In this document: positions 48,118-59,883 of the stretch, one piece after another | Numbering within the stretch: the stretch's first letter is position 1 | Layout of the letters: the number at the start of each line of letters is the position of its first letter | NCBI GenBank assembly: GCA_964017045.1 | Contig: OZ024798.1 | Coordinates: forward strand, 33,079,050-33,143,049 | Source of the DNA: Omphiscola glabra | Taxonomy: Eukaryota; Mollusca; Gastropoda; Lymnaeidae | Direction: 5' to 3' | Length of the DNA: 64,000 nt | The notes under the pieces: model-generated | What the model was told of the DNA's origin: nothing | The model's input: only the letters and a program-made list of their open reading frames with translations | Databases searched by the model: none | Position numbers and translations under genes: made by a program

Positions 48118-48858
48118 CGGTGTTTCCCAACGTGGGGCCCACGCCCCACAGTGGGGCAATTTGAAAATGAGCTATCTAGAACTTGAAAACACAAACATCT
48201 CACTAACGTTAAACAATAAATTATTACTAATAATTAAAATAATATAGAAAAATATTTCATTAAAATTATTTCATACATGAATGTCAGTTCTCCATATATG
48301 TTTTGAAAATTTACTTATTATGTTTCCTCACCAATTTCCTAGTGATTTCTTCCTAAAATCTATCATTAAAGCTTCTTGAGTGAACAGCCGTATTTTTTAA
48401 TATTAAAAATTATGTATATGTTACATGGCGGCAAAGAATTTTAGAAAAGCTTAGTTGGGGCATGGCTCGAAAAAGGTTGGGAAAGACTGGCTTAGGTGGG
48501 GCATGGCACAAGAAAGGTTGGGCAACACTGGCTTAGCTGGGGCATGGCACAAAAAAGGTTGGGCAACACTGGCTTAGGTGGGGCATGGCACGAAAAAGGT
48601 TGGGAAACACTGGCTTAGGTTGGGCATGGCACAAAAAAGGTTGGGAAACACTGGCTTAGGTGGGGCATGGCACGAAAAAGGTTGGGAAACACTGGCTTAG
48701 GTTGGGCATGGCACAAAAAAGGTTGGGAAACACTGGCTTAGGTGGGGCATGGCACAAAAAAGGTTGGTCAACACTGGCTTAGGTTGGGCATGGCACGAAA
48801 AAGTTTGGGAAACACTGGCTTAGGTGGGGCATGGCACAAAAAAGGTTGGGAACCACTG
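48118..48858. mobile_element. hAT-type MITE with an amplified terminal repeat
   Basis: Starts CGGTGTTTCCCAACGTGGGG and ends GGTTGGGAACCACTG, inverted ends of hAT style. The flanking 8-mers CCTTACAT (48110-48117) and CCTAGCAT (48859-48866) agree at six of eight positions. The right terminal region is repeated about ten times as a 41-bp unit (see 48457-48858). Confidence 0.75.
48457..48858. repeat. 41-bp tandem array, about ten copies
   Basis: The unit TGGGGCATGGCACAAAAAAG plus GTTGGGAAACACTGGCTTAGG is repeated about ten times with small changes. The unit equals the right terminal inverted repeat of the hAT MITE that contains it. Confidence 0.9.
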
Positions 48859-48871
48859 CCTAGCATACAAT

Positions 48872-49053
48872 CAGTGGCGTAGTGAGGGGGGCAAGGGGGC
48901 ATCATGCCCCGGGTGCTACTCACAAAGGGGCGCCAAATGGTATATTTTACTATAATATTGTATGTTTTTCGAATAGGGGGGCGCTAAAAAGGTATTGGGG
49001 GGCGCTAAAAGGTTATTGTGCCCCGGGCGTGAGTTAAGCTCGCTACGCCACTG
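48872..49053 (+). mobile_element. hAT MITE copy A, perfect 8-bp TSD
   Basis: A 182-bp element with ends CAGTGGCGTAGTGAG and CGCTACGCCACTG, flanked by CATACAAT on both sides (48864-48871 and 49054-49061). The interior has GGGGGGCGCTAAAA and ATATTGTATG phrases. A reverse-oriented copy is at 53745-53922. Confidence 0.9.
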
Positions 49054-49079
49054 CATACAATAAAGTATGGTCAACTTTT

Positions 49080-50352
49080 TTTTATATTTAACATGCCTTA
49101 TAGTTGGGGAAACACGGTATTGGATTATCAGACTAACCCTAACCCTAACCTCAAACCTTGTCATTTTGTCACCTTGTCGTTTTGTCACTTGTCGTTTTGT
49201 CACCTTGTCGTTTTGTCACCTTGTCGTTTTGTCAGTTGTCGTTTTGTCTGGTTACCGTTGCAAACATGATAAACTCGTGCGGCGGTCACATCAAAGAGCT
49301 TTGATGTTCACAGCGATGGGTTTGAAATATTGTTACTTTCTTAGTGGAGTCGTCCGCCTAATTCTGTGTTAGTCGTGATGAAAAATAACTTGAGTTTGAC
49401 ACATGTGCTCTAGCAGCTGGAGTTTGTGTGCAACAGTGTAGTGCTGTGTTAGTGCAGTTTCCTGTACAGTGTAATTAGATAGTAATAGACCTTTTGATAA
49501 CCTAATCTTAAGCATAATAACAGACATAGTTGAGATAATAATTAAAAACTTTAATTAATTACACATTTTATTTTTAATTACTGTAATTAGTAATTGTAAT
49601 TAATTACTATCCATGTAATTGTCCTTTTTTAATTGCTCAGTAAATGTTTATTTTCAGAGTAAAAGTGAAAATACTGAATAGCAGATCACATCTTTATGAA
49701 TATAGTGTCATGGTATACAACATACTCATATAGTACTTTGACCCAATATGACATACATTTTGTCTCCAAGGATTGAGCAAGCTGAACATTATAATTTAAA
49801 TTATGTCATGGTTGCTCATACACACAGACAATCACTGAATTTTTTAAGGGTCTGCTACAAAATATGATTGTGTATTCAAATATACAGTAAAATCATTTAA
49901 TGAACTTCTCTGACTTTCTTGTATAACAATAAAATCCAAAAGCGAGTTCCCAAAAATGTACATGTACTGCACTGTAAAAGGAAATATGTCTTAATAAAAC
50001 AATGTTTAAATTAAAAAAAAGTAATTGTAATTACAGGTAAATAGTGGAGTAATTTGTAATGGTAATTAAGTACACTTTTGAATGAAATAATCTAAATTGT
50101 AGATAATTACAAATATAGGTCATTTAATTCTAATGGTAATTAATCTCATTTTAATGTAATTATGCGCAAGTCTGATAACCGAATACCGTGTTTCTCCAAC
50201 GATAAGGCATGTAAAATATCTTAAAAATTGACCTTACTTTATTGTATGTAAGGCATTAAAGACGGAGGATGAGTTGGCGTTGAAAACTTGTCGTTTTGTC
50301 ACCTTGTCGTTTTGCCACTTTGTCGTTTTGTCTTTTGTCGTTTTGTCTGGTT
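49080..50352. repeat. Inverted partial copies of the GACAAAACG element
   Basis: About 49082-49134 (ACATGCCTTATAGTTGGGGA with CACGGTATTGGATTATCAGA) is the reverse complement, with few differences, of 50168-50222. 50223-50290 gives the uninterrupted version of the core broken at 48092-49080, and 50288-50352 is an arm ending GTCTGGTTACCGTC like the arm at 49252. Between the copies (49253-50165) the sequence is AT-rich and unassigned. Confidence 0.7.
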
Positions 50353-50904
50353 ACCGTCATTTTGTTGTGTGTAGATTTTTCTGTTTCCTCGTTGTACCAT
50401 TTTGTGCTCGTTGTATTTTTTATATACAGTACCGGTACCAGCAAATCTGTAAGTAAGTTTATAATTTTAATCATATTTCTTTTGCTGTTATTATTTAATT
50501 GAAGTTGACAAATTAAAAAAAGTTATTAATTGTAATTAGCTCTGGCCTTGATTGTCGTTTTATTTGTTATTATTTTTAAAACTTTGGTATCGTCCTTTAT
50601 TATGGACTGTTTCTAGAACGAGCCATAGAATAAAATCAAGAGATTAAATTCTCCATTTATAACGGTCCGTAATACTTGGTGTCAGGAGCAAGGATTAAAC
50701 GTGAAAGTACTGTAAGGGAGAGAAGCAGCATTAAGTCATAAACGCGTGATGCCGCGTAATAACTGTGACAATCAATCATTAACTGAATGAATTTGGGTAT
50801 CCTAGATATGTTTTGGAAAAACTAAACACTTAAATTATTTTCCGTGTTGGGAATTCGATCACCTGAAGCTTCCTAGTTGAATTCGTTGAGCTCTTTATCT
50901 CCGT

Positions 50905-51200
50905 TTGTTTTTGTTTTTATTTTGCTGGAGTTTTCCGCCCCTAGAAAAAAAATGCCGCTCTAGGCAGCCTCCTTTATCACTTATACCTGAAGCCACCACT
51001 GCCCGTGAGCCGAGTGTGTCCTGGGCCCTGGGAGACTCTTTTCGCTTTTATACGGCATTGTATATTTCATCTGCGTATGTCGACTTTCGTACGCAGACTT
51101 GCTATGGCTTTTAAAACATATAGTCTGTCGCATGGACGTCTCTATGGCGATGCTGGGGTTACGGGCCGCACCGGGTGACACCCTCACAGAAATATTCCAA
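50905..51200. repeat. Mixed MITE-like ends
   Basis: CTGAAGCCACCACTG near 50989-51001 and GGTTACGGGCCGCACCGGGT at about 51157-51176 resemble ends of common invertebrate MITEs. The interior is not recognisable. No open frame here looks like a real gene. Confidence 0.3.
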
Positions 51201-51256
51201 ATCTCCAGTTTTACTCAAATATTTTGTTGAAACTAAGAAGCTATTGAAATATCCAT

Positions 51257-51432
51257 ACGATCATATTTCTATGACTATATGTACTATGTAGATACGACCA
51301 TATTTCTATGACTATGTACTATGTCAAATAATCAATACGACCATATTTCTATGACTCTATGTACTATGTCAAATATCAGATACGACCATATTACTATGAC
51401 TTTATTTACTATGTCAAATATCAAATATGTAT
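51257..51432. repeat. ~45-bp tandem repeat, four copies
   Basis: The unit ATACGACCATATTTCTATGA followed by CTATGTACTATGTCAAATA is repeated about four times with growing divergence. Confidence 0.85.
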
Positions 51433-52071
51433 GTGTCATTATGATTCTATGTCATTTCACCATAAGACGGTTGGCGATGGGAGAGTTGGGCGGGGGGGGG
51501 GGAGCCTTGGGCCAATGAATTTTTTTCGGGTCTTTTGACGTTACATATCCCGGCCAATAGGATATTAAGTCACGTCAAAGTCATACTGGGTCGTACAGAT
51601 CATAATAGGACACATCATACCGAGATTTTTTTACTTACTTTCCGGAATGTCTTCTTTTTTTTAATCTTGAACGTCAACAGCTGAATGGCATTGATGTTAA
51701 TCTCCTGGTTGTCAAAACCTATTTCCGAAAAATACAAAGCTGCATGAGTGGTACTTAAAGAGACTGTATACTGTTTTTTAAAATAAAAATAATTATTCAG
51801 ATGGTAATCGGGCAGCAAATTAAACAGAAAATTGCAAGTTCTCGGTGACCTAACTACCGTGGTAGCCGTTACAGCCGTGCAATGGGTTCCGACAGGTATG
51901 GGGCCCCCCGACCAAGAATATAGTTATGAGTATAGACAGTCGGTCGCAATATATTAATAGATAAAAGATTAAAAGAAAAGGCAACTTCACTTGTTTGATA
52001 AGACTCTACGGGAAATTTGAAGCAATACGCATTTGTAACATTTAAAAAAAAGTATCTGTTACATCCCGTAT

Positions 52072-52335
52072 CCGGAAATATGATCGAAAGAAATTTCGTC
52101 GACAGAAAATTGATCGATGGAAATTTGATCGAACGCATTATTTTGTTTACTATATAGTATAGTACGTTTACTATATAGTATAGTACGTTTACTATATAGT
52201 ATTGTACGTTCAAAAATAAATTTGACGAACATTTTAACGTGTGAACTGAAAAAAAGATTCGACCAAATTTCCGTTCGATCAAATTTCCGTCGATCAATTT
52301 TTTGTCGACGAAATTTCTTTCGATCAAATTTCCGG
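52072..52335. mobile_element. 264-bp foldback element
   Basis: Arms of about 65 bp (52072-52137 and 52271-52335) are near-perfect reverse complements, beginning CCGGAAAT(A/T)TGATCGAA. The arms are themselves built of repeated AAATTT(C/G)(G)TCGA and TTGATCGA words. The loop has three copies of TTTACTATATAGTATAGTACG. The outer right flank reads GGTAACCGTTAC. No coding content. Confidence 0.8.
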
Positions 52336-52869
52336 TAACCGTTACATCTGACCCTCTTTATCACGGCTACATAAGAAGATCAGCTCGATCAGGACGAATT
52401 CTTTCCCCCAAAGATATGACCGTAAGAAATATTTTAAAAAGTATTGGTTCCCCCAATCTATCAGAATTTACCAGCGTGTTCCCTCGGCTGTTACAAAAAT
52501 CTAAATGGTCACTCTTAAAGATGAAAAAAAAAAATCAGCTATTATAGACTGTGCCCATGCAAATGCCCCACCTGCCCTACCCAAATGATGTCCATGATAC
52601 CCATTGTTACGATAGAGCAACACCTGGCTACTCCACTGGAAGATGATAGCAGCTAGAAACTATACTATAATTGTCAGCTTTACTGACAATAATCATGGTT
52701 ATACCACAATCAACGATATTTAGTCTTTAACAACCTTTTAATTGATTCTGCATTATAAATATAAGTGTAAAAACTGTTTAACTTGTTGATTAACAAGCTA
52801 AAGATGCAATAAAATGTTTTTCATACAATTTTGTGTCATTAAAATAGAACAGCACAAAATAAAATGTAC

Positions 52870-53375
52870 AGTGGTATTTCGACATACGAATTTAATTCGT
52901 TCCGTAACCTTGCTCGTATGTCAATTTGCTCGTTTGTCAAAGCAATTTTCCCCATTGAAATTAATATTGAAAATTCAATTGACAATGTTGCCAGTCCATT
53001 CAACCTAACCTGAGACTCACTCAAAGTCTGTTTCACAACATATATCTAAATTAAATAGCAGAGCAGGATGCCGCAAGAACTGCTTTCCGAAAGATAGCAA
53101 ATGAAGGATTGCGTTCAATCTGCGTTAAGGATATAGTTGAACAAGGTATATGTGGAAACTTGAATTTAGGATAATGAGACAAGAACGTATCGGCTATGAG
53201 ACTTCGCCAGCAGACAGGACAGATAACAAATTGGACAAGAGATTGAAAATCATTTAGGAAACATTTTAAGACTTTTTTGTTTAATAGATTTGATGAAACC
53301 AGAGCGCGTGAGCATGCTAAAGTAGCATGGATACCAGCGCTATAGAAGTATCCAATCAATCAATCAATCAAAACA
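52870..53375. repeat. Dispersed repeat with (TCAA)n tail
   Basis: About 52870-52975 has CAGTGGTATTTCGACATACG, then CTCGTATGTCAATTTGCTCG and CCCCATTGAAAT, a phrase order common in dispersed animal MITEs. About 53290-53370 ends in AATCAATCAATCAATC, a simple tail as left by some retroelements. The two may be separate insertions. Confidence 0.4.
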
Positions 53376-53744
53376 GGGTGTCACAAGAGTAATGTGCAGT
53401 GTATGGTCTCGGGTATACATATGTAGGACGCCGATCTGTCATTTTTTTCTAATAAAAAAATTTCAGTCAACACGCCATTTTTTTCAGAACTGTCCCGTAC
53501 ATTCTTGTAGAGTTAAGTAATTAAGTGCAGGTTTCTCTAGTTTTTGAATTTTTTTCTCGACGACGTATTTCGGATTGATATGTAAGGCTCGGAAAATTAA
53601 GAGTTTCGGGAAAACTAATAATTAACGAGCTCCACTCAGGTTAAGTTGCTGTAATATTATCTTAGATTATGATTTGGGAACATCATAGAAGTTCGTGATG
53701 ATAAAGATTTAAAAAAAAACAGAAACAAAAGGTTCTCTTGGAAG

Positions 53745-53922
53745 CAGTGGCGTAGCGAGCTTAACTCGCGCCCGGGGCACAATACCTTTTTAGCGCCCCC
53801 CAATACCTTTTTAGCGCCCCCTATTCGAAAACCATACAATATTATAGTAAAATATACCATTTGGCGCCCCTTTGTGAGTAGCGCCCGGGGCATGATGCCC
53901 CCCCCCCCTCACTACGCCACTG
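53745..53922 (-). mobile_element. hAT MITE copy B, perfect 8-bp TSD
   Basis: A 178-bp element with ends CAGTGGCGTAGCGAG and CTACGCCACTG, flanked by CTTGGAAG on both sides (53737-53744 and 53923-53930). It is the same family as 48872-49053 but inverted, with high identity. Confidence 0.9.
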
Positions 53923-53930
53923 CTTGGAAG

Positions 53931-55840
53931 TATGATGATTTACTTTTCACCCTGAATTCGGCATTATTATTGAAAATGAAAACGCGCCTTTTTTTTCCTT
54001 GCTGACAATTAAAATATTAGATAGCAAAGACAACACACGTGCATGCAGCAAGACAAACATACATAACACATAGAGAAACAGGTGTGGTATACGAGGGAAA
54101 GGGAGAGAGAGATAGCGAAGGGGGAGACAGCGAAGGTCCCATGGTCTTCCATTCTACCTTCGCCATCCGGATGTGACCAAGCAGAACCTTGCCGGTGGCT
54201 CGTAGTTTGTGGCGCTAAGTTCTGGGGGAATACTCGTGCTCTGCTCTGGAGGGGAAAAGGAAAAAAGAAGCTATTTTCGTCTCCATGTGTAGCGGTACAA
54301 CCAAAGAGGGGTTTCCCCGTCTCCCAGTCTCAGCATATCGTTATATCGATCGTTGTTGCCATCAGCTGATCGGGGTCACATTATGCTCGCGCCCGCACTT
54401 CTCGGAATTCGCAACATCAGGTAATTCACCGTTAAATTAGAACCGCGACCTACATACTAGTTTAGTTTTTTAAAATTTTGTTTATTTGCTACTTTTTTGG
54501 TATATTGTTTTCTCCTTTTTATAGGCTAACATACTTATAAATGAAATCGTTTGCATTTTCAATCTATAAATATTTAATGATATTAAGCTTTAGTTTCCAT
54601 AAATACAATTTTTTTTTTAATGGATCAATGGCTTATTGAAGCTCTAAAGACATTTTGAGCTTAAATTATTGTATTATCGATCGCGCTGAACTTATATATA
54701 TATATATAAAATAGAGTAGACCTTCATTGGAGAAGCGCATTCACAAAATAGTCCCGGGCAATCAAATGTTCCAATGATAATAAATAATAATATTGACGTA
54801 TTCGTAGAAGTGCAGATTTATTCCTACATGTTGTAAAAAAATCGTTTCTGGCTTTTGCTTTAAGTATACCTACTTGTTTCGGCTTGTTTTTTGGACTTTA
54901 TTTAGTCGTCTTTTTTTTTTGGCTGGGGGGGGGGGGGGGGGGAGTCTTTTGCTTGAAATGTTTTATAATTTCATGAGAGTGACGGTCAATGGAAATGTTA
55001 TATAACATTGTAAAGCTTAGTAAAAATGTCATATATGTGTTATAAAATATGTGCACGCCCCTGCCTTAAGGCTAAGGACATGCAAAAAAGTTTTAAAAAA
55101 AATAAAAATACATTTGAATAGAAAAATTTAGAATTTTAAACGTAGCTCCATCTTTTAAAAGTTTAATGTTCCCGTGTGAAATAACTTGAAATAATAACTG
55201 AATGCAAGCCATATAAAAAATAAATCAGGAGTTATTGTTCTTCATGTGAAAATCAAAAGATTGGTCATAAGTAAATCTTAAGCTCAATGTTATTCCATGG
55301 ACAGTGTGCAAAATATTTTGTTTGTAGCAATGTTTGGGAATCAATATTTTATTGTAGTTGTGAAAAAATAAAGAACATGGCCTTAGGCATGCGTTATTTT
55401 GACTCAATGAAAGCGCTCCTTGGCCTCTGAAGGACGCATGGGCCCCGCCATTTTGACGCTATTATCGGCCATATTGATCAATTGCTTTAACCCCTCTAGG
55501 AAGAATTTCTCACTGGCATGATCATTATGTGTTTTTGTTGTGGTTTTTGTCAATTTTTCAATGCATGGACCAAAATGTGAGTGCCGGACACGGCCAAAAG
55601 GCCGCTATACCAAGTGTTGATTTTCAAATACTTATTAGATACTTTTAAATTGGGGTCAAAAACCGGCTAGTGACGCGTTTTCTCGGTCCTAGATTTATGC
55701 GGGGAAAGCGGTCACTCTTCTGTGAGCCGGGATACTCCGACTGAGTGGAATTCCCCCCAAAATAACGCGGTTTTGCCAATCTGACAGCGTTTTTTTGCTG
55801 CTGATATTGATGTCGCGTTATAGTAGCACTCTTGGCGCAC
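53931..55840. other. Gene-free stretch upstream of ARID gene
   Basis: No exon was recognised. An open frame at 54082-54369 matches nothing I know and has a low-complexity start. A poly-G run lies at about 54924-54942. From about 55430 the sequence becomes less AT-rich with several CG dinucleotides, which fits the promoter or 5' untranslated region of the ARID gene at 55900. Confidence 0.4.
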
Positions 55841-55899
55841 TCTGCTAAGTGTTGGATTCTATTTCTTTTGATTCAATATCATTCTGCGTCTCAACCAAA

Positions 55900-58800
55900 A
55901 TGGCTAACGTCTCGAACAAAGAGGAGCGCATTGACGAACTCTCAAGTGAATATGAATATGAAAAACAACGTCTCAGTTTCATAGCAGATTTAAAAAGATT
56001 CAACACAAACCGAGGGTATGTTATGTTTTTTTTTCATTCCAAAACATTATAGCTGTTTTTTTGTCTGTAATAAACATATAAGAATATAAATATGTATTAG
56101 TCTTGACCAGCTACTTGTACTACATTGAACATCAAATCATGCCTATGAAACTATGAATATGGCCATAATATTATGGGCTTGAACATGGTAGTTGGTAACT
56201 GAGTCAGATTCATTCATTGAGAAATAATTTCAAATAAGTTAAACTTGTTCTACTCATACTCTTGGCCTTGGCAATTGTGACATCATCATTCAGCTAAATC
56301 TATCTGGACAATTAGCTTGCCAAACTACCCTGTGCTTTCTCAGACTTTGACTTTCTGAAAAACGTTTTCTCTAGCATTATCATGGCTATGAATCTAAAAC
56401 TACAGCTGTGCATTGGTGTTGCTTAAATGGGCCTATTGAAATGAGTAGTATGACTAGTCACTAGGCCTACTGACTGGAAAGATTAATCATGTTATTGTAA
56501 ACTGGGTCCAGCTTGTAAATTTTATTATTATTATAATTATAAAGAGTAAAAGTAAATAGGCACTGACTGATGGGAACTTAAAATGATTAAATGAAGATTA
56601 GTTGCCTAAAGTATCAGTATCAGTAAGGTATTCTTTACTTACTTTATAACAAACAAAATAAAACAAACTACTGGATACCTAAAAATTTCTATGTCAATTT
56701 AATTAGTCTATTGGCTTTTTGTAGCCATAGATCAGGGGTGGCCAGCAACCCTGCCTAAAGGTTTTGCAGGTCACTGATTTTGACGGCGAGTAGACCATTC
56801 ACTGGCTGCATGTCATGTCACCTTATAATTAAACATTTAAAATAAACACCCTCTAAATTCTTTACATATAACTAAAGAACGAAGAAATGTTTATCTATTC
56901 TTAATGAATGAAAGTTAATGCACATAGTGAAATGCAAAATAAAAAATTTGACCAAAAAGAACCAAACTAATGTCATTATATCTGATATCATTTTATCTTT
57001 TCTCTCACATATCTTTTTAAAATAATTTTTTTGGCCAATATACTGAAGAACAAATTAATTTATTTGTGATTAAATCGGGCATCTGCAGGCCACAGTATTT
57101 GACTTGGTGGGCCATGACGGCCACCTTTTTATAGATGATAGAAGTCTCATAGACTTATTACTATAACCCTACAAAATTTTACATAAGGCAAGGCCTAGGT
57201 CTAAACTATAATCATTCAGTCATTCAGCTAGTAGTAATCACTACAACCATATGCCGATTTCAAATGAATTAAATATGATTATCACTAAGGCGTCTAAGGA
57301 AAAGGCTTGGCTTATCCCTAATAAAACAGGAACTGAAAGGCCTGCTTAGCTTATGCCTATTTTTTAGCCTTTACCTTTAGACTTAGTAGTAATACAGTAA
57401 GTGTAAGTCTATACTATCATTACTACAGAGTAAGTTTAAGTTAATGGTACAAGGCTGGATTAGCTAAAGCTAACACCAAGAAGCTATCATATTTTTTTTT
57501 TTATTTCTAGTTTTAGATATATAGTCAAATATTGAAATAGATTATAGTCCTATATTGCAGCCCTGGTTACTTACCCATCTAAGTCCCTTATCCACATGTT
57601 GTTGGACTTCCCACTCCCTCTTGGGAATAAAATGGAAGCCAGCCTGGTGATGTTTGAAAGTATTCTTCTGAGCATGTCAAGTCCACCAAACTTAAGGCGT
57701 GGAATAACTCAAATGACCAAAATTTGTTACTGTTTCCAAGATCAATTTGTACTTACCTTACCTTTAAAAATTATTCTTATTAAATAAGAGGATTTTGTTG
57801 AGTCAGAATAAGATATTTAGCAAATAGGCCTATTTAAATAACATTCTCAAAGCTGTCCAAACCAAAGATTATCCAAATATTTATTTAAAAAAGAAAACAC
57901 AATTTTTTTTTTAAATCTAAATATTGTATGATTTTATTATTCAACTGATTTTTATCATTAGCTTGTGATGTCTCACTAGCATGTCATTTTCCCCTATAAA
58001 TATTGACTGACAACTGTCACATGCATATTTCATCATGCAGTGTCAGTTTTTGAGTGTACAGTGGTCCATCACATTGTGTGTGGGGTGGGGGTCAGGTTCC
58101 AGAACCACTTCGATAGAAAGGAATCCGCGAAGTAGTGACATTATGTTTAATTTATTATTTATCTATGATCTATGGTATATTATTATTTTTTAAAAATTGA
58201 AAATTCTTATTTTACAGCGAATAGTTAAAATAAATATTGTTATATGCCACAAAATTCTGCAAAACAAAATTGGATATATTCAAGTAAAAAATTTGCAATA
58301 CAGTGAGACCGTGAAAAATTAACAGCGATACGGCAAGGGATTTAAGTGACTTTTACTGGTCAAATTGGTCATACTTAGAATGTTTACCAATAGAGATTAA
58401 TAGACATTTAAATAGAAGTTAATAACACTTCGTCTGATAAATATTATGAACAAGGAGGCCCCCACCCCTTCAATTCTTACTCCACTGTTAAGTTCAATAT
58501 AGTTATAAGTGAATTCCATGAGAACTGATGTAACTTTCGGAAAAATAATTTCATCAATTTGCATTCAGTATAAATAAAAAATGGCATTTAGTGTTCTTAA
58601 CAGTACTAAACTCTTTGTCTCCGGGATTATTTTCCTCATTCTGGCAGAATTATCCATTTGCATATTTGTTATGCACTACAACATTATCTCTAAACCTTCC
58701 TAACGCTTTTGTTTTTCATTAGAGAATGTTAATTTTGGAGAGGAATTAAAGGGGAATGGATAGACAGTTCAGACTTGTTCTTAAATATTAATATAGAAAT

Positions 58801-59883
58801 GTGATTTTGATTTAAAGAAAATAAAAATTTTAAATAAAAAACTTACTAAATGTTAGCAAAACGCTTGTTCCACATCACCCAAAGAGAAATGTATAATCCA
58901 AAGTGTAAAAATTTTTTTTTACTAAACTATATCCATATGTGCATCACATAACATAAAAAAATACAGAATGAAACTCCAGAGCACATTATCCATTGTCCAT
59001 TGTCAGAATAAAAGACATAATGTCTGAAAAAAACTATTTCCACTGAAATCAATTTGGAGAAATTAATCTCTTATTTAAGTATATGGCTCGCTCTAAAAGC
59101 AGTACACAACAAAAGACGATACCATGAGTTAAATACAACAACAAAGAATACTATACCAAAACCACAGCCAATTACAATTAATTATTTTATTAAGTTAATT
59201 ATAAATTTCAAAATCAAAAAGAAATAAAAGTAAAGCTATTGAATTACAGAATAATGATTTATCTTGTACCAGTACAATGTTGTAAAAAGGTACAATGATG
59301 AAAAGGAATCTACACACACAGCAAAAGTTACTAAACAAATATCTGTCTCGTATAGCAAAAATATCTTGTGATAAATGAAAGCCAAGAATCTCTCCAGAAA
59401 GGCCTTACACAATGTTTTCCTTTCCAGATTTTTCTACAGAATTCTAAGCATACAGACTATTAATTTTATTTAGTTGTAAACAATTTCAAGAGCGACTATT
59501 TTTAGCTAGCCACACCCTAAATGCAGTTCCAAGCTTGGAGTCAGCTAGAGTTCATTCAAGGGGAAAGATAACAATTATAAATGAACTTAAATAAATATGA
59601 GTAACAGTGTTTTAATACTTGTCCATCATGTGACATTAACTAAGACAACAACCAAAATTGTCAGTCTATGTTTAATAGATGTAAACACAATAAAATTCAA
59701 CAGAATAACTATTAAAATGTTCAAGACTGTTTTCAAATCAAGATGCCGACCCACATGGTTTAATGAATACTTTTTAATGTGTTAACCAGGACACCATTTG
59801 ATCGCATCCCAGAAATTGGTGGTCATGAGGTGGATCTGTATCATCTGTATCAGCTGGTAACTTCAAGGGGAGGCTGGCATAAA
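55900..59883 (+). CDS. ARID2: ARID-domain protein, ARID2-like (5' exons)
   Basis: ARID2 is the DNA-binding subunit of the PBAF (SWI/SNF) chromatin remodeller in the nucleus. Two coding exons are present: 55900-56015 and 59790-59883, phase two to phase one joined at a glycine codon. They read MANVSNKEERIDELSSEYEY, LSFIADLKRFNTNRG|TPFDRI, PEIGGHEVDLYHLYQLVTSR and GGWHK, where a GTAAGT donor follows. This is the first half of an ARID domain (about residues 24-69): F..L..F...RG.PF..IP..GG.E.DL..LY..V...GG. The PF-IP-GG-E-DL wording fits ARID2/BAP170 best; ARID1, 3, 4, 5 and JARID read differently here. An in-frame ATG at 55849 would add 17 residues; the one at 55900 is preferred for its family-like start. 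The rest lies beyond the window or is displaced by the LINE downstream. Confidence 0.75.
56730..57135. mobile_element. hAT-type MITE relic in ARID intron 1
   Basis: The left end CAGGGGTGGCCAGCAACC and the right part TGGGCCATGACGGCCACC are imperfect inverted ends of the CAGGGGTGGCC(A)A type. The flanks share an ATAGAT word. The interior is AT-rich and non-coding. The rest of the intron (56016-59789) shows nothing else I can name, apart from an end-like phrase ACAGTGGTCCATCAC near 58060. Confidence 0.45.

Larger units (their letters stand above)
47897..49252. mobile_element. Hairpin element with GACAAAACG arms, interrupted by two hAT insertions
   Basis: The left arm of GACAAAACGACAAG words (47897-48092) faces a right arm of the complementary words (49158-49252, ending TGTCTGGTTACCGTTG). 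The unique core between them, after removing the insertions at 48118-48858 and 48872-49053, matches the core at 50168-50290 in reverse orientation. A short run AACCCTAACCCTAACC at 49135-49151 lies beside the right arm. No coding sequence is seen. Confidence 0.6.

Noticed and set aside
47784..48203. 139-codon minus-strand frame rich in CRFV/LSFCHLVV repeats
   Set aside because: It is a read-through of the GACAAAACGACAAG minisatellite; overlapping frames on the same strand give equally long 'proteins'.
47897..48858. Regular repeats that could suggest a CRISPR array
   Set aside because: Units are contiguous, without unique spacers, and the genome is animal; they are minisatellites.
49135..49151. 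AACCCTAACCCTAACC as a telomere or interstitial telomere
   Set aside because: Only about two and a half units beside a transposon arm; too short to mean a telomere.
52059..52364. Arg/Lys-rich frame MIKRVRCNGYRKFDRKKFRR
   Set aside because: Translation of the foldback element's TCGA-rich arms, repeated on both strands.
54082..54369. 95-codon plus frame MWYTREREREIAKG...
   Set aside because: Starts in a purine simple repeat, matches nothing I know and has no splice context; kept only as part of the gene-free stretch.
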